NCBI GenBank assembly: GCA_016705005.1
Contig: JADIZB010000009.1
Coordinates: 184,093 to 248,092, forward strand
Length of the DNA: 64,000 bases
DNA from: Bacteroidales bacterium
GTDB taxonomy: Bacteria; Bacteroidota; Bacteroidia; Bacteroidales; Lentimicrobiaceae
Reading direction: 5' to 3'
In this document: positions 17,733 through 26,924 of the stretch, one piece after another
Position numbering within the stretch: position 1 is the stretch's first letter
Layout of the letters: each line of letters starts with the position of its first letter
The notes under the pieces: model-generated
Database searches by the model: none
The model's input: only the letters and a program-made list of their open reading frames with translations
What the model was told of the DNA's origin: nothing
Made by a program: the position numbers and the translations under genes

Positions 17733-19235
17733 ATGATAAAAAAAGTTCTTGTTGCCAATCGCGGCGAAATTGCCGTTCGCATTATGCGTTCATGCCGTGA
17801 AATGGGCATTCCAACTGTTGCCGTTTTTTCTGATGCCGATCGTTCATCGATGCATGTGCGTTACGCTGATGAGGCATTCCATATTGGTCCGGCACCATCG
17901 ATCGAGAGTTACCTTAACATCGATAAAATTATTGAAGCGGCAAAAAAATCCAGGGCTGATGCCATTCATCCCGGTTATGGTTTCCTGTCTGAAAATGCAT
18001 CGTTTTCGGAGCGCTGTAAGAAGGAAGGCATTGAATTTATCGGTCCTAACCCTGATGCTATCAGGCAGATGGGAGATAAGATTACGGCCCGGAAAACTAT
18101 GATCGCTGCCGGTGTTCCTGTTGTTCCGGGAACCGTTGACAAGATTACCGATTATGAAGAAGCGCTCAAAACCATCCGCGAAATCGGCTTGCCGGTGATG
18201 ATTAAAGCTTCCGCCGGAGGTGGAGGTAAAGGAATGCGCCTGGTTAAAAGGGAGGCAGATATCGAGAGTTCGCTCAGGGGCGCCCGTTCCGAAGCAAAAA
18301 CAGCTTTCGGTGATGATTCTGTCTATGTTGAAAAATATATTGAATCGCCACACCACATCGAATTTCAAATACTTGCCGATAAACATGGCAATGCCATTCA
18401 TCTGTTCGAACGGGAATGTTCTGTTCAACGTCGTCACCAGAAGGTTATCGAGGAAACTCCATCTCCATTGCTGACACCTGCTGTACGGGCCGAAATGGGT
18501 GCACACGCCGTTGCTGCCGCAAAAGCCTGCAATTATCACGGAGCCGGCACCATTGAATTCATTGCCGATGACAATCAGAATTATTACTTTTTGGAAATGA
18601 ATACCCGCCTACAGGTTGAGCACCCGATTACCGAACGTGTGGTGGGTGTTGACCTCGTGAAGGAAATGATCAACATTGCCAACGGCTTCGAACTGCCCTT
18701 CAGGCAGGAAGATCTGAAACAAAGCGGTCATGCCATTGAATGCCGTATTTATGCCGAAGACCCTGACAATAACTTTATGCCAAGCCCCGGCACCATCAGG
18801 CACATATCAGAACCTCTGGGTCTGGGTGTGAGGCACGATGGCTATGTTTATGAAGGCTATACCATTCCCATTTACTATGACCCCATGATTTCGAAGTTGA
18901 TTGTTTGGGCCAAGAACAGGGATGAAGCCATAAATCGTATGAGCCGTGCATTGCATGAGTATAAAATTACTGGGGTAAAAACATCCATTCCCTTCCTTGC
19001 AAGGATTATGGAAGCAGAAGCATTTAAATCCGGAAAATACAACACACACTTTATTGAGGAAAACAAAGAATTCCTGTTTGCCCCTCATGACTGTGATGGT
19101 ATTTGCGAAGACATTGCACTTATAGCTGCATTTCTTGAGCATTCAAGCAAACTTGAAAAAATAAAATCCGGCGACAATAGCAGTAAACCTGCTTCCAGCC
19201 GATGGAAAGACCCGCAACGGGTGGCTTATATCTAA
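17733..19235 (+). CDS. accC: Biotin carboxylase subunit of an acyl-CoA (propionyl-CoA) carboxylase
   Basis: A 500-residue ATP-grasp enzyme that carboxylates biotin on the carrier protein using bicarbonate and ATP. Visible parts are the N-terminal VLVANRGEIAVRIMR, the Gly-rich loop KASAGGGGKGMR, the EKYIESPHHIEFQ region, and the active-site EMNTRLQVEHPITE. About 50 residues at the C-terminus go beyond the standard AccC core and are polar. The carrier gene follows at 10 bases and a carboxyltransferase comes next, so this is part of a three-subunit carboxylase. The carboxyltransferase type points to propionyl-CoA rather than acetyl-CoA. Confidence 0.94.
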   Translation: MIKKVLVANRGEIAVRIMRSCREMGIPTVAVFSDADRSSMHVRYADEAFHIGPAPSIESYLNIDKIIEAAKKSRADAIHPGYGFLSENASFSERCKKEGIEFIGPNPDAIRQMGDKITARKTMIAAGVPVVPGTVDKITDYEEALKTIREIGLPVMIKASAGGGGKGMRLVKREADIESSLRGARSEAKTAFGDDSVYVEKYIESPHHIEFQILADKHGNAIHLFERECSVQRRHQKVIEETPSPLLTPAVRAEMGAHAVAAAKACNYHGAGTIEFIADDNQNYYFLEMNTRLQVEHPITERVVGVDLVKEMINIANGFELPFRQEDLKQSGHAIECRIYAEDPDNNFMPSPGTIRHISEPLGLGVRHDGYVYEGYTIPIYYDPMISKLIVWAKNRDEAINRMSRALHEYKITGVKTSIPFLARIMEAEAFKSGKYNTHFIEENKEFLFAPHDCDGICEDIALIAAFLEHSSKLEKIKSGDNSSKPASSRWKDPQRVAYI

Positions 19236-19245
19236 ACTCATTTTT

Positions 19246-19767
19246 ATGGCATTGGAAATCAATATTGACGGGCGTATTGCCCAGGTAACCGAATTAAAAC
19301 GCGATGGAAACCTGCTTACCATTCAGGTTGACGACGAAATCTACGAAATCGATGCCCTGAAAGTGGGTGAAGGTATCTATTCAATGATTTACCGGGGAAA
19401 ATCATATAACATAGAAATGATCGATAATGGCTCCCCGAGGCATTACACAGTCAACTCTTTCTACAACACTTACCAGGTAGAGGTGATTGATGCTCAGACC
19501 CGCTACCGTCAAAGCCGTTCGAAAGGTGATTCATCTGACACCGGCAACACCATTGTTTCACCCATGCCGGGCAAGGTTGTCAGGATTCCGGTTAAGGTTG
19601 GTGAAGCTGTGGAGGCAGGTCAGACCCTGATCATCGTTTCCGCGATGAAAATGGAAAGTGAGTTCAAAGCAAGAACCGCCGGAACCGTCAAATCCATTCA
19701 CGCTGCCGAAGGAGATACCATTGATGCCAACAAGGTACTGGTGGTTATAGAACCTGTAGCTGAATAA
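19246..19767 (+). CDS. Biotin carboxyl carrier protein
   Basis: A 173-residue carrier. The C-terminal biotinyl domain (about 100-172) begins NTIVSPMPGKVV and contains the biotinylation site SAMKM, with the acceptor Lys at residue 135. The N-terminal 95 residues form a beta-rich domain probably used to dock to the carboxylase. A polar Ser/Gly linker (residues 88-100) allows the swing between the two active sites. It sits 10 bases after the biotin carboxylase gene and 159 bases before the carboxyltransferase. Confidence 0.93.
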   Translation: MALEINIDGRIAQVTELKRDGNLLTIQVDDEIYEIDALKVGEGIYSMIYRGKSYNIEMIDNGSPRHYTVNSFYNTYQVEVIDAQTRYRQSRSKGDSSDTGNTIVSPMPGKVVRIPVKVGEAVEAGQTLIIVSAMKMESEFKARTAGTVKSIHAAEGDTIDANKVLVVIEPVAE

Positions 19768-19885
19768 CCCTTTCTGATTGCTGGCCTCCATGGAGTCAAG
19801 GAGAAATGCAGATGGGGAAACCGGATGACAATGGGATAGATTAAATAGAACTTCCGAAATCCTGAAACCCTGTAAATCAGAAATT

Positions 19886-19921
19886 AAAACTTTTTACTTT
19901 AGACTTTTAACTTTAGACTTG
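19886..19921 (+). repeat. Intergenic ACTTTnnACTTT low-complexity repeat
   Basis: Tandem variants of CTTTAGACTTTTAA directly ahead of the carboxyltransferase start at 19927, so the repeat forms most of that gene's 5' region. It is the same family as at 10822 and 24276. Confidence 0.55.
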
Positions 19922-19926
19922 AATTT

Positions 19927-21465
19927 ATGTCAGAGCTGGATGAAATTTACCGCAGGCTTGAAGAGCGTAACCACCAGGCAGAACTGGGTGGCGGACAGGA
20001 GCGCATTGACAAGCTGCACCGTACCGGAAGAAAAACCGCCCGTGAGCGCATCGAAATGCTGCTTGATCCGGGAACTTTCGTAGAGTTTGACCGTTTCGTT
20101 GTACACCGTGCGCGCGATTTCGATATGGAGAAAAACCTGATCTCAGGTGATGGTGTTGTAAGCGGACATGGTAAAATCGACGGACGACTCGTATATGTCT
20201 TTGCCCAGGATTTTACTGTATTCGGTGGCACCCTCAGCCGGGCCAATGCCGATAAAGTGATCAAGATTATGGACCTTGCCCTGAAAATGGGTGCTCCGGT
20301 GATTGGCCTCAACGATTCAGGAGGTGCACGCATACAGGAAGGTGTGGAAAGTCTGGCCGGATATGCTGATATCTTCTACCGCAACGTCATGAGCAGCGGG
20401 GTGATTCCCCAGATTTCAGCCATCCTCGGCGCATGTGCCGGTGGTGCTGTATACAGCCCTGCCATCACTGACTTTATCCTGATGACCAAAGACACCAGCT
20501 ACATGTTTGTGACCGGCCCGGATGTGATCAAGACAGTCACCCACGAAGAGGTTACCAAGGAAGAACTAGGCGGAGCTATGACCCACAATGCCAAGAGTGG
20601 TGTGGCACATCTGATTGCCGACGGCGATGAGCAGGCTATGATGATGATCCGCGAGCTGATGAGTTTCCTGCCATCGAACAATATGGAGGAGCCTCCTACC
20701 ATTAAATCGACCGACGACCCCAACCGCGAAGATGAAAAACTTCAGGAGATCGTACCGTTCGACCCCAACAAACCTTACGATATGACCGAAATCATCCACA
20801 GCGTGGTTGACGACGGTAACTTCATGCAGATTATGCCGCATTATGCCCAGAATATGATTACCGGGTTCGGCCGTCTGAATGGCAAACCAGTGGGCATCGT
20901 GGCTAATCAGCCGGCTTTCCTGGCAGGTGTACTCGATATTAACAGCTCTGTAAAAGCAGCACGTTTTGTAAGATTCTGTGATGCCTTCAATATTCCGCTC
21001 ATCACTTTTGTGGATGTGCCCGGATTCCTTCCGGGAACCTCCCAGGAGTTCGGAGGCATCATCAAGCATGGCGCCAAGCTGCTTTATGCCTTTGCTGAAG
21101 CTACCGTGGCCAAGATTACCGTTATTACACGCAAAGCCTATGGAGGAGCTTACGATGTGATGTCGAGCAAGCACATCGGTGCCGATGTAAACTACGCATG
21201 GCCTACTGCCGAAATCGCTGTGATGGGTGCTGAGGGTGCTGTTAACATCATCTTCCGCGATAAGCTGACCGACGAAAGCAAAGCAGAGGCCGTAAAAGAA
21301 TACCGTGATGTATTTGCCAGCCCATACAAAGCTGCTGAACAGGGTTACATCGATGAGATCATCTATCCGAAACACACCCGCCGCAAACTGATTCAGGCTC
21401 TCGAAATGTGCAGCAACAAAAGGAAGAGCAATCCACCAAGAAAACACGGGAATATACCCCTGTAA
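19927..21465 (+). CDS. pccB: Acyl-CoA carboxylase carboxyltransferase (propionyl-CoA carboxylase beta / methylmalonyl-CoA decarboxylase alpha type)
   Basis: A 512-residue crotonase-fold carboxyltransferase that moves CO2 from biotin to the acyl-CoA. N-terminal half: TARERIEMLLDPGTFVEFD, LNDSGGARIQEGVESL and the oxyanion stretch GACAGGAVYSPA. C-terminal half: TFVDVPGFLPGT and RKAYGGAYDVM, the second oxyanion region. Length and both halves match PccB/MmdA. With the carboxylase and carrier genes it forms a complete enzyme that would make methylmalonyl-CoA from propionyl-CoA, or run in reverse on the succinate-propionate route. No Na+-pumping membrane subunit is present here, which favours the carboxylase reading. 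Confidence 0.92.
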   Translation: MSELDEIYRRLEERNHQAELGGGQERIDKLHRTGRKTARERIEMLLDPGTFVEFDRFVVHRARDFDMEKNLISGDGVVSGHGKIDGRLVYVFAQDFTVFGGTLSRANADKVIKIMDLALKMGAPVIGLNDSGGARIQEGVESLAGYADIFYRNVMSSGVIPQISAILGACAGGAVYSPAITDFILMTKDTSYMFVTGPDVIKTVTHEEVTKEELGGAMTHNAKSGVAHLIADGDEQAMMMIRELMSFLPSNNMEEPPTIKSTDDPNREDEKLQEIVPFDPNKPYDMTEIIHSVVDDGNFMQIMPHYAQNMITGFGRLNGKPVGIVANQPAFLAGVLDINSSVKAARFVRFCDAFNIPLITFVDVPGFLPGTSQEFGGIIKHGAKLLYAFAEATVAKITVITRKAYGGAYDVMSSKHIGADVNYAWPTAEIAVMGAEGAVNIIFRDKLTDESKAEAVKEYRDVFASPYKAAEQGYIDEIIYPKHTRRKLIQALEMCSNKRKSNPPRKHGNIPL

Positions 21466-21520
21466 GTATTTACGGTTTCAGATTTACGATTTACGATTTT
21501 GAAGTCTGAAGTCACAAGCG

Positions 21521-21562
21521 AAGCCCGCCTCTTTAACGGAGATGCGGGCTTTTCTATTTTTA
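21521..21562 (+). terminator. Terminator of the carboxylase operon
   Basis: AAGCCCGC (21521-21528) pairs with GCGGGCTT (21544-21551) around a 15-base loop, followed by a T-rich run. Before it, 21468-21511 has short-period repeats of GATTTAC and GAAGTCT. Confidence 0.8.
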
Positions 21563-21594
21563 TGAGCTGCAGGTCCTAAAAGGAAATCAATGGA

Positions 21595-22068
21595 TTACCG
21601 TTTGTACAACGGCAAAGAAGCCATTCTGGCGATTGCTTCAGAGGCCAGCTCTCCCTCCCTGGTGAATGGCCAGGTAAAAACCGAATTCAACGGATGGTCC
21701 TTCCTGATTTCTTCAATCGCAGTGAATGCAAGCTGCTTAATGATTCCCTTTTGCCGGTACTCTTCAAGGACAATCGCAGAACACAAATACAGGGCATCAT
21801 ATTCTGCATTTTCCGGAGTAAGGTCAAACAGCTCCTTTTCCGAAATCTCTTTCTCCAGAAATCTTAACATCAGATCGTGTGTGGTGGGAATCACCAAAAG
21901 CCAGGCAACAGGGCCATTCCCGGCATCATATTCCGAAACGGATGCGGCATGCAGCTTTTTTAACCGTTCCAGTACTTCCTGATCTACATCAAGCTGGGTA
22001 GGGTCGTTCTTAACAGCAAAAACTTCATCGACCAGCCTGATCATCCGTTCATAATTGCTTTCGGGCAT
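21595..22068 (-). CDS. GNAT-like N-acetyltransferase
   Basis: A 157-residue cytosolic protein. The core strand-loop-helix LYLCSAIVLEEYRQKGIIKQLA matches the acetyl-CoA-binding motif A of the GNAT family (R/Q-x-x-G-x-G/A as RQKGII). Upstream strands carry PVAWLLVIPTT. The substrate is unknown. It stands alone between the carboxylase terminator and an ABC exporter on the same strand, 147 bases downstream of the latter. That gap carries a 7-base tandem repeat. Confidence 0.65.
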   Translation of the reverse strand: MPESNYERMIRLVDEVFAVKNDPTQLDVDQEVLERLKKLHAASVSEYDAGNGPVAWLLVIPTTHDLMLRFLEKEISEKELFDLTPENAEYDALYLCSAIVLEEYRQKGIIKQLAFTAIEEIRKDHPLNSVFTWPFTREGELASEAIARMASLPLYKR

Positions 22069-22083
22069 AAAGAATTAAATTTC

Positions 22084-22111
22084 TAATGTCTAATGTCTAA
22101 TGTCTAATGCC
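22084..22111 (-). repeat. Tandem 7-base repeat (TAATGTC)
   Basis: Three exact copies of TAATGTC and one TAATGCC lie in the leader of the GNAT-like gene (start 22068). Direct-repeat arrays like this change length easily by slippage, but no effect can be read from the sequence. Confidence 0.7.
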
Positions 22112-22215
22112 TGATATCTAAATCCTGATAAGCGAAGTTCAGTCCGTTTCGGATTTTTACAATTCGGCCCAATCAGGCTTATCGCTATTGACTTTGAGCC
22201 TTGAGCTAACTCCCT

Positions 22216-23991
22216 TTACCCGGCAAATTGAAGTTCACTCAGGCTCCGGTAGAGTCCTCCTTCCGACTTAAGCAACTCAAGGTGCGTGCCTTGTTCCACG
22301 ATGCGGCCATGGTTGATGACCAGGATCTGGTCGGCCTGGCGGATGGTTGAAAGGCGGTGGGCAATTACTATGGAGGTACGTCCTTTCATCAGTTTTTCAA
22401 GGGCATCCTGCACCAGGCGCTCGCTTTCGGAATCAAGTGAAGATGTTGCTTCATCCAGGATCAGGATTTTAGGATCTTTCAGTACAGCCCTGGCAATGGC
22501 CACCCGCTGCCGTTGTCCGCCCGAAAGTTGTGTACCCCGCTCACCAACCAGGGTATCGAGCCCTTCGGGAAATTTACTGATAAACTCCCAGGCATTGGCC
22601 TTGCGGGCTGCATCTTCAATCATCTCATCGGTAGCCCCGGTTTTTCCATAGGCAATATTTTCACGGATGGTTCCCCCGAAGAGGAAAATGTCCTGGGGAA
22701 CGATGGCCATCTGACTTCGCAGCACTGAGACCGGGATGGACTGATTATCCGTTTCATCGAACAGGATACGACCGGTGGTAGGCTCATACAGGCGGAGCAG
22801 CAATGCCACCATGGTTGATTTACCGGCCCCGCTCGGTCCCACCAGCGCCACCAGGGTATCAGGTCTGATCTCCACATCAATATCATTCAATACCTGCATA
22901 TCGGTTCGGGTGGGATAGCTGAACGACAGATGATCAAAACGAATACCACCCGATAGTATCTGATGTGGTGTACCGGGCAGCAGTTCTTCGACCGGTTCCG
23001 GTTCTTCATTGAAAATCTCAAGCAGATCTTCGGTAGCACCGATAAATTTCTGCACCCTTGCAAAAACATCGGCCATTCCACCAATGGTACCCCCGATAAA
23101 AACAGTGTAAATCACAAAGGAGAACAACTCACCTGTTGCCAGCTCTCCGGCAGCCAGCAGAGTGGAACCTTTCCAGATCACGGCAACCATAGCTCCGAAT
23201 ATACCCAAGATAACGAAGGATGAGAAAGCGCCACGCAAACGACCGTTTTTAATACCCGTCCGGGCGATGTCTTTTGTTTTTGCCTGGTATCGGGCCATCT
23301 CAAAGAACTCATTGGTGAAAGCCTTCACACTCTGAATCCCCTGAAGCGTTTCCTCAACAATGGTATTTGAATCGGCGACCTGCGACTGTGCCTGCTTGCT
23401 CAATTTGCGGATATAACGGCCGAAAACGCCTACCAATACCATAATCACCGGCAGAATCAGAAGCATAAACAAGGTGAGTTTCATGGATGTAACAAGCATC
23501 AGACTTACCCCGCCGATAATTGTAATGAACTGCCTGATAAACTCAGCAAGCGTGCTGGTGAGTGCATCCTGTAAAAGGGTAATGTCGGAGGATATCCTGC
23601 TGTTGAGTTCGCCCACCCTCCGGTGCTGGAAAAACTTCATCGGCAATCGTATCAGGTGGTTGAAGGTATGCTGGCGAAGATCGGCCAGGGTTTTTTCGGC
23701 CACACGTACAAACAGGAAAATCCTGAAATAGGAAAATACCGATTGAAAAATCAACACCAGAATAAGGATTAACACGATACGATTGATCTCCTGCCCAATG
23801 TTTCCCTTGTTACCATAATCAACCAGTTCGCCAAGGAGTTTGGGAAAAGCCAGGCTGGCAGTGCTGGATCCCAGCAGAAACAATAGTCCCAGCCCGTATT
23901 CCCAGCGATAAGGTTTAATAAAACGGTACAGCTTAAACAACCTGCGCAGGCCCGGCAGGGTAATCTTTCTTTTTATAGTTTCATCGGTCAT
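22216..23991 (-). CDS. ABC-type multidrug/lipid exporter (MsbA-like half transporter)
   Basis: A 591-residue fused permease-ATPase. Six membrane spans fill residues 30-320. The nucleotide-binding domain has Walker A GPSGAGKST, Q-loop VPQDIFLFGG, signature LSGGQRQRVAIARA, Walker B ILILDEATSSLD and the switch His in IAHRLST. It works as a homodimer at the inner membrane. The family includes lipid A flippases and drug exporters; the substrate here cannot be told. A short low-complexity region upstream separates it from a secreted DUF4440 gene. Confidence 0.93.
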   Translation of the reverse strand: MTDETIKRKITLPGLRRLFKLYRFIKPYRWEYGLGLLFLLGSSTASLAFPKLLGELVDYGNKGNIGQEINRIVLILILVLIFQSVFSYFRIFLFVRVAEKTLADLRQHTFNHLIRLPMKFFQHRRVGELNSRISSDITLLQDALTSTLAEFIRQFITIIGGVSLMLVTSMKLTLFMLLILPVIMVLVGVFGRYIRKLSKQAQSQVADSNTIVEETLQGIQSVKAFTNEFFEMARYQAKTKDIARTGIKNGRLRGAFSSFVILGIFGAMVAVIWKGSTLLAAGELATGELFSFVIYTVFIGGTIGGMADVFARVQKFIGATEDLLEIFNEEPEPVEELLPGTPHQILSGGIRFDHLSFSYPTRTDMQVLNDIDVEIRPDTLVALVGPSGAGKSTMVALLLRLYEPTTGRILFDETDNQSIPVSVLRSQMAIVPQDIFLFGGTIRENIAYGKTGATDEMIEDAARKANAWEFISKFPEGLDTLVGERGTQLSGGQRQRVAIARAVLKDPKILILDEATSSLDSESERLVQDALEKLMKGRTSIVIAHRLSTIRQADQILVINHGRIVEQGTHLELLKSEGGLYRSLSELQFAG

Positions 23992-24383
23992 AATGCAACA
24001 GAAGCGGAGGTCATAAAATTTGTTACTATAACATCTCAGAACAGGGAAAGTTGATTCAGGATTACCGATTTAAGAGAGTGACAAGGGGACTGGGAGACAT
24101 GGAGAAATTTAGGATTGCGGATTGCGGATTGCAGATTGGGAATTGCAGTCCAGCTGGTTGGCAGGTCAAAGATATGTCTTTGGGGATTCTTCCGACAGGA
24201 TTTACAGAAATTTAGGATTAAGCCTGTATGCATGACTGTGTTACACAAGGATTTCGCTTTCTTTCTTAGGTTGGTATACTTTTTACTTTGAGCTTTTTAC
24301 TTTTACTTTGAGCTTTGAACTTTGAGCCCGCCAAAGGCGGGTAAACTTTGTGCTTTATACCTGTCTGCCGACAGGCAGGCTTT
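23992..24383. repeat. Gene-free stretch of low-complexity and palindromic repeats
   Basis: No gene is seen. It contains a GGATTGC tandem (24110-24148), ACTTTGAGCTTTTTAC-type repeats (24276-24400), the palindrome CCCGCCAAAGGCGGG (24327-24341), and CCTGTCTG...CAGGCAGG (24360-24379). The two palindromes match the GC-rich inserts found in the broken tRNA copies at 13,500 and 59,000. Confidence 0.65.
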
Positions 24384-24875
24384 TTACTTTGAGCTTTTAT
24401 GATCATAGCTCAGCCCCCTGCTCAGTTTCCATTCACCGTTTCCGAGCAGCCAGACGTGTGTAAACCGGGCCACGCTGGTCAGATATTCCGGCTTGTCATT
24501 TTCAAGGGCATAAAACCTGTGGTTGCCCGTTTGAATGGCTCCGTAAAGAACACCGTTATTCTCGAGCGGATAAACTTCCAGTGAGTTCACGACCAGCTCC
24601 CTCCGGGCCCGATAATCCATTTTGCAAAGGCCGTCGCGGATGCCGGTAATAAAGTCCGCTTTGGATGCAATGATGCCCGACTTGTCGTGGTAAAACTCAA
24701 AATCATCGCTGATCAGATTCTCAAACTGAGTGATATCACAGGTGTTAAAACCAACTTCGAACAGCAGACTGTCCTGTACTTTGAGTATCCTGAAAAGATC
24801 AGAGGAAGCAGCAACCTGTGAATAGAGGCCATTCAGGGTAAAGCAAAAGAGCAGAGAAAACAGAATAAGTTTCAT
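24384..24875 (-). CDS. Exported DUF4440 (NTF2/SnoaL-like) protein
   Basis: A 163-residue protein with a signal peptide (MKLILFSLLFCFTLNGLYSQ). A DUF4440 domain of the NTF2-like fold follows, with an acidic start (ISDDFEFYHDKSG), a central strand (GVLYGAIQTGNHRFY) and the closing FTHVWLLGNGEWKLSR. Members are small-molecule binding pockets with few known activities. It lies 52 bases after the TonB-type-plug-domain protein gene upstream and may be read from the same transcript. Confidence 0.8.
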   Translation of the reverse strand: MKLILFSLLFCFTLNGLYSQVAASSDLFRILKVQDSLLFEVGFNTCDITQFENLISDDFEFYHDKSGIIASKADFITGIRDGLCKMDYRARRELVVNSLEVYPLENNGVLYGAIQTGNHRFYALENDKPEYLTSVARFTHVWLLGNGEWKLSRGLSYDHKSSK

Positions 24876-24926
24876 ATTTTTTTAATGTAAGTAATGGTAT
24901 ATAACAAACCAGTTAATTCTTTGATC

Positions 24927-26672
24927 TTAATGTTCATTTAAATGGAAGAACGCCATATTGTCTATACCCAGATCTGTGAAAACCTTCCGGTTCCATTTCC
25001 TGAGTTCCTCAAGCCGGGTACCACGCTCTGTTTCCTTCATGTAATGCTGCTTCATTGTTTCGATCCTGATCTTCAATGCGTCATACATTTTCTGCACAGT
25101 AACCCCGCTTTTATCAGAAAGTTCCAGTTCCCGGTCAAATTTGCGTCTTTCGGCCTCTACCAGATCAAACCAGATATTGATAAAACAATGGGTAATATTG
25201 TCCATCGGTAAAAGATAAAAACTTTCCATTGGATCAAGGATGGTTGCAGTGAGGATATGGGTGGAATCCTGATCCGAATTGATGTCCATAAAGATTTTTA
25301 TACTCAGGTTGTACTGATCGGCAGGAAAATCCAGTTCACCAATCCTTTTGTCGCTGGGAACCGGCGTATTCTCCTTAAAAAGTATCCTTTTTTCTGACCA
25401 CTGAAGAAATGAATTCTCGAACAGTCCCAGACTGAAAACCCGTTGTTGCGTAAAAAGATGAACGTTGGTGATGGTTGCTGTGTCGCTGAAAAAATTTTCG
25501 TTGAGTTGTTGTTCATCACTCAGCCGGTAATCGCTGTAATTTCTCCAGAAGAAATCGTTGTAAGGCAGGGCACTGATCTTTTTATAATCATCGATATGAT
25601 CGTCCTTAAATGGAAAATGCGGAATTGAAAACAATTTTTCATAATCAAAGGCATAAATCACAGCACTGGTTGAAACGCAATACGGCATTTCGTCGGTGGT
25701 TCCCTTTCTGCTGATGTAATCAATCTTGTATCTGAAATCGGTATGATCGAACAGCATCCGGCCATTGCTTGCCCGGAAGGTTTTAGATATATTGAAATCA
25801 ACATTACTGATCTCGTCGGTATTGAAAATCGGCAGAAACGGATGTTTTTTACTGTGCGGACACAGCAGATTAATTCTAATTATCCTTCTGGTTGCAGGGT
25901 TCAGCCATACCTTACCCCTGAAATACAGGCCTGTGGTATCGCGGGGAGTAAACCTGATCTCGTAAAGAGAATCAAGATTATCGTCGCGGAATTTCCGGAT
26001 GAGTTCCAGGTAATATTGCTTTTTAATGCTACCTGCCGGCAATTCAAGGGGGCTTTGTGGAAAATATGGATTATTGCCGAACATTTTCAGCATGGTGATG
26101 GCCCGTGAGCCAGCCATTGAAACAAACAAGCCGTGACGGAATGGTTTCAGCGCCAGCCTGCCCGCCTTCAGATCGAGCGATGAGAGATCATAACCGCTCA
26201 TATTTACATTGTAAAAACTCTCAACCAGTTCAACCTGCTGATCCTGAACAAAACTTTTCAGTTCATAATAGGCACCGGCACAAGTATTGGCTTCAGGTGC
26301 CCTCTTCCTGCAATCCACAAGCAGGTTACGAAGCCAGGCATCGTCGGGAGCTGTAATCATGACTTCGCTCAACAGCTGAGGCATTGTTTCAAGAAATATC
26401 GTGTAAAATTTGTCTTTCCCGTTGAAGATGATGCATTGCTTCATATAACCGACAAAGGAGACAACAACCGAATCACCTGCACCGCTGACCGGTATCCTGA
26501 AATATCCGTCATTGTTACTGATGGTCCCCTTCAGCAGGTTTTTGTTATAGACATTGGCATAAGGAATGGGGTCCCTTGAATCCTTATTGAGGATACGGCC
26601 TTCCATCATCAGGTTCTGCGCAGCAGGTGCGGCAGACAGCATAAGGAAGAAAACGAACAGAGGGAATTTCAT
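24927..26672 (-). CDS. Exported CarboxypepD_reg-like domain protein
   Basis: A 582-residue secreted protein. I chose ATG 26672, which gives a clean signal peptide (MKFPLFVFFLMLSAAPAAQ) and lies 40 bases after a -7 box. A frame from 26810 adds 46 residues with no signal. Residues 22-105 are a carboxypeptidase-regulatory-like beta-sandwich (GRILNKDSRDPIPYANVYN, GTISNNDGYFRIPV), the module that opens many TonB-dependent receptors. The remainder is a long beta-rich domain with no plug or barrel signature recognised. It may be a surface or periplasmic protein linked to glycan or protein handling, but no function is claimed. Confidence 0.78.
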   Translation of the reverse strand: MKFPLFVFFLMLSAAPAAQNLMMEGRILNKDSRDPIPYANVYNKNLLKGTISNNDGYFRIPVSGAGDSVVVSFVGYMKQCIIFNGKDKFYTIFLETMPQLLSEVMITAPDDAWLRNLLVDCRKRAPEANTCAGAYYELKSFVQDQQVELVESFYNVNMSGYDLSSLDLKAGRLALKPFRHGLFVSMAGSRAITMLKMFGNNPYFPQSPLELPAGSIKKQYYLELIRKFRDDNLDSLYEIRFTPRDTTGLYFRGKVWLNPATRRIIRINLLCPHSKKHPFLPIFNTDEISNVDFNISKTFRASNGRMLFDHTDFRYKIDYISRKGTTDEMPYCVSTSAVIYAFDYEKLFSIPHFPFKDDHIDDYKKISALPYNDFFWRNYSDYRLSDEQQLNENFFSDTATITNVHLFTQQRVFSLGLFENSFLQWSEKRILFKENTPVPSDKRIGELDFPADQYNLSIKIFMDINSDQDSTHILTATILDPMESFYLLPMDNITHCFINIWFDLVEAERRKFDRELELSDKSGVTVQKMYDALKIRIETMKQHYMKETERGTRLEELRKWNRKVFTDLGIDNMAFFHLNEH

Positions 26673-26711
26673 CTGAAAGGAATTAATGCAAAAACAGGGA
26701 CTGACGCTTAT

Positions 26712-26719
26712 CAAATTTA
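26712..26719 (-). promoter_or_regulatory. -7 promoter element
   Basis: CAAATTTA is TAAATTTG on the coding strand, a TAnnTTTG match 40 bases before ATG 26672. It supports the shorter start of the CarboxypepD_reg-like protein. Confidence 0.5.
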
Positions 26720-26896
26720 TAAAATAAATCGGATCCGGGCTGATGTGTAGTACATTGGTAAAAGAAACCATATTCAGGTGAGATGTAAGATGAACCCTAG
26801 AATTAATCACCCACTTTTCACATCAGAATATTCCCCGCTTAACCACCCGAATCACCGGTTCACCTGAATCTGCTTTTATTTGCAGGACTCAGGATC

Positions 26897-26904
26897 TATT
26901 TTTG
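26897..26904 (+). promoter_or_regulatory. -7 promoter element
   Basis: TATTTTTG, a TAnnTTTG match, lies 21 bases before ATG 26925. It makes the upstream TTG start at 26880 unlikely. Confidence 0.55.
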
Positions 26905-26924
26905 CAGGAATTAAATACAAAAGA

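Noticed and set aside
17844..18539. Long antisense frame opposite the biotin carboxylase gene
   Set aside because: The plus-strand frame is a complete, well-known enzyme; the antisense frame has no recognisable domain and is a by-product of codon use.
20566..21447. Long antisense frame (about 290 codons) opposite the carboxyltransferase
   Set aside because: No domain, no start context, fully inside a conserved gene on the other strand.
22084..22111. CRISPR or iteron origin
   Set aside because: Seven-base units with no spacers, no cas or replication gene nearby.
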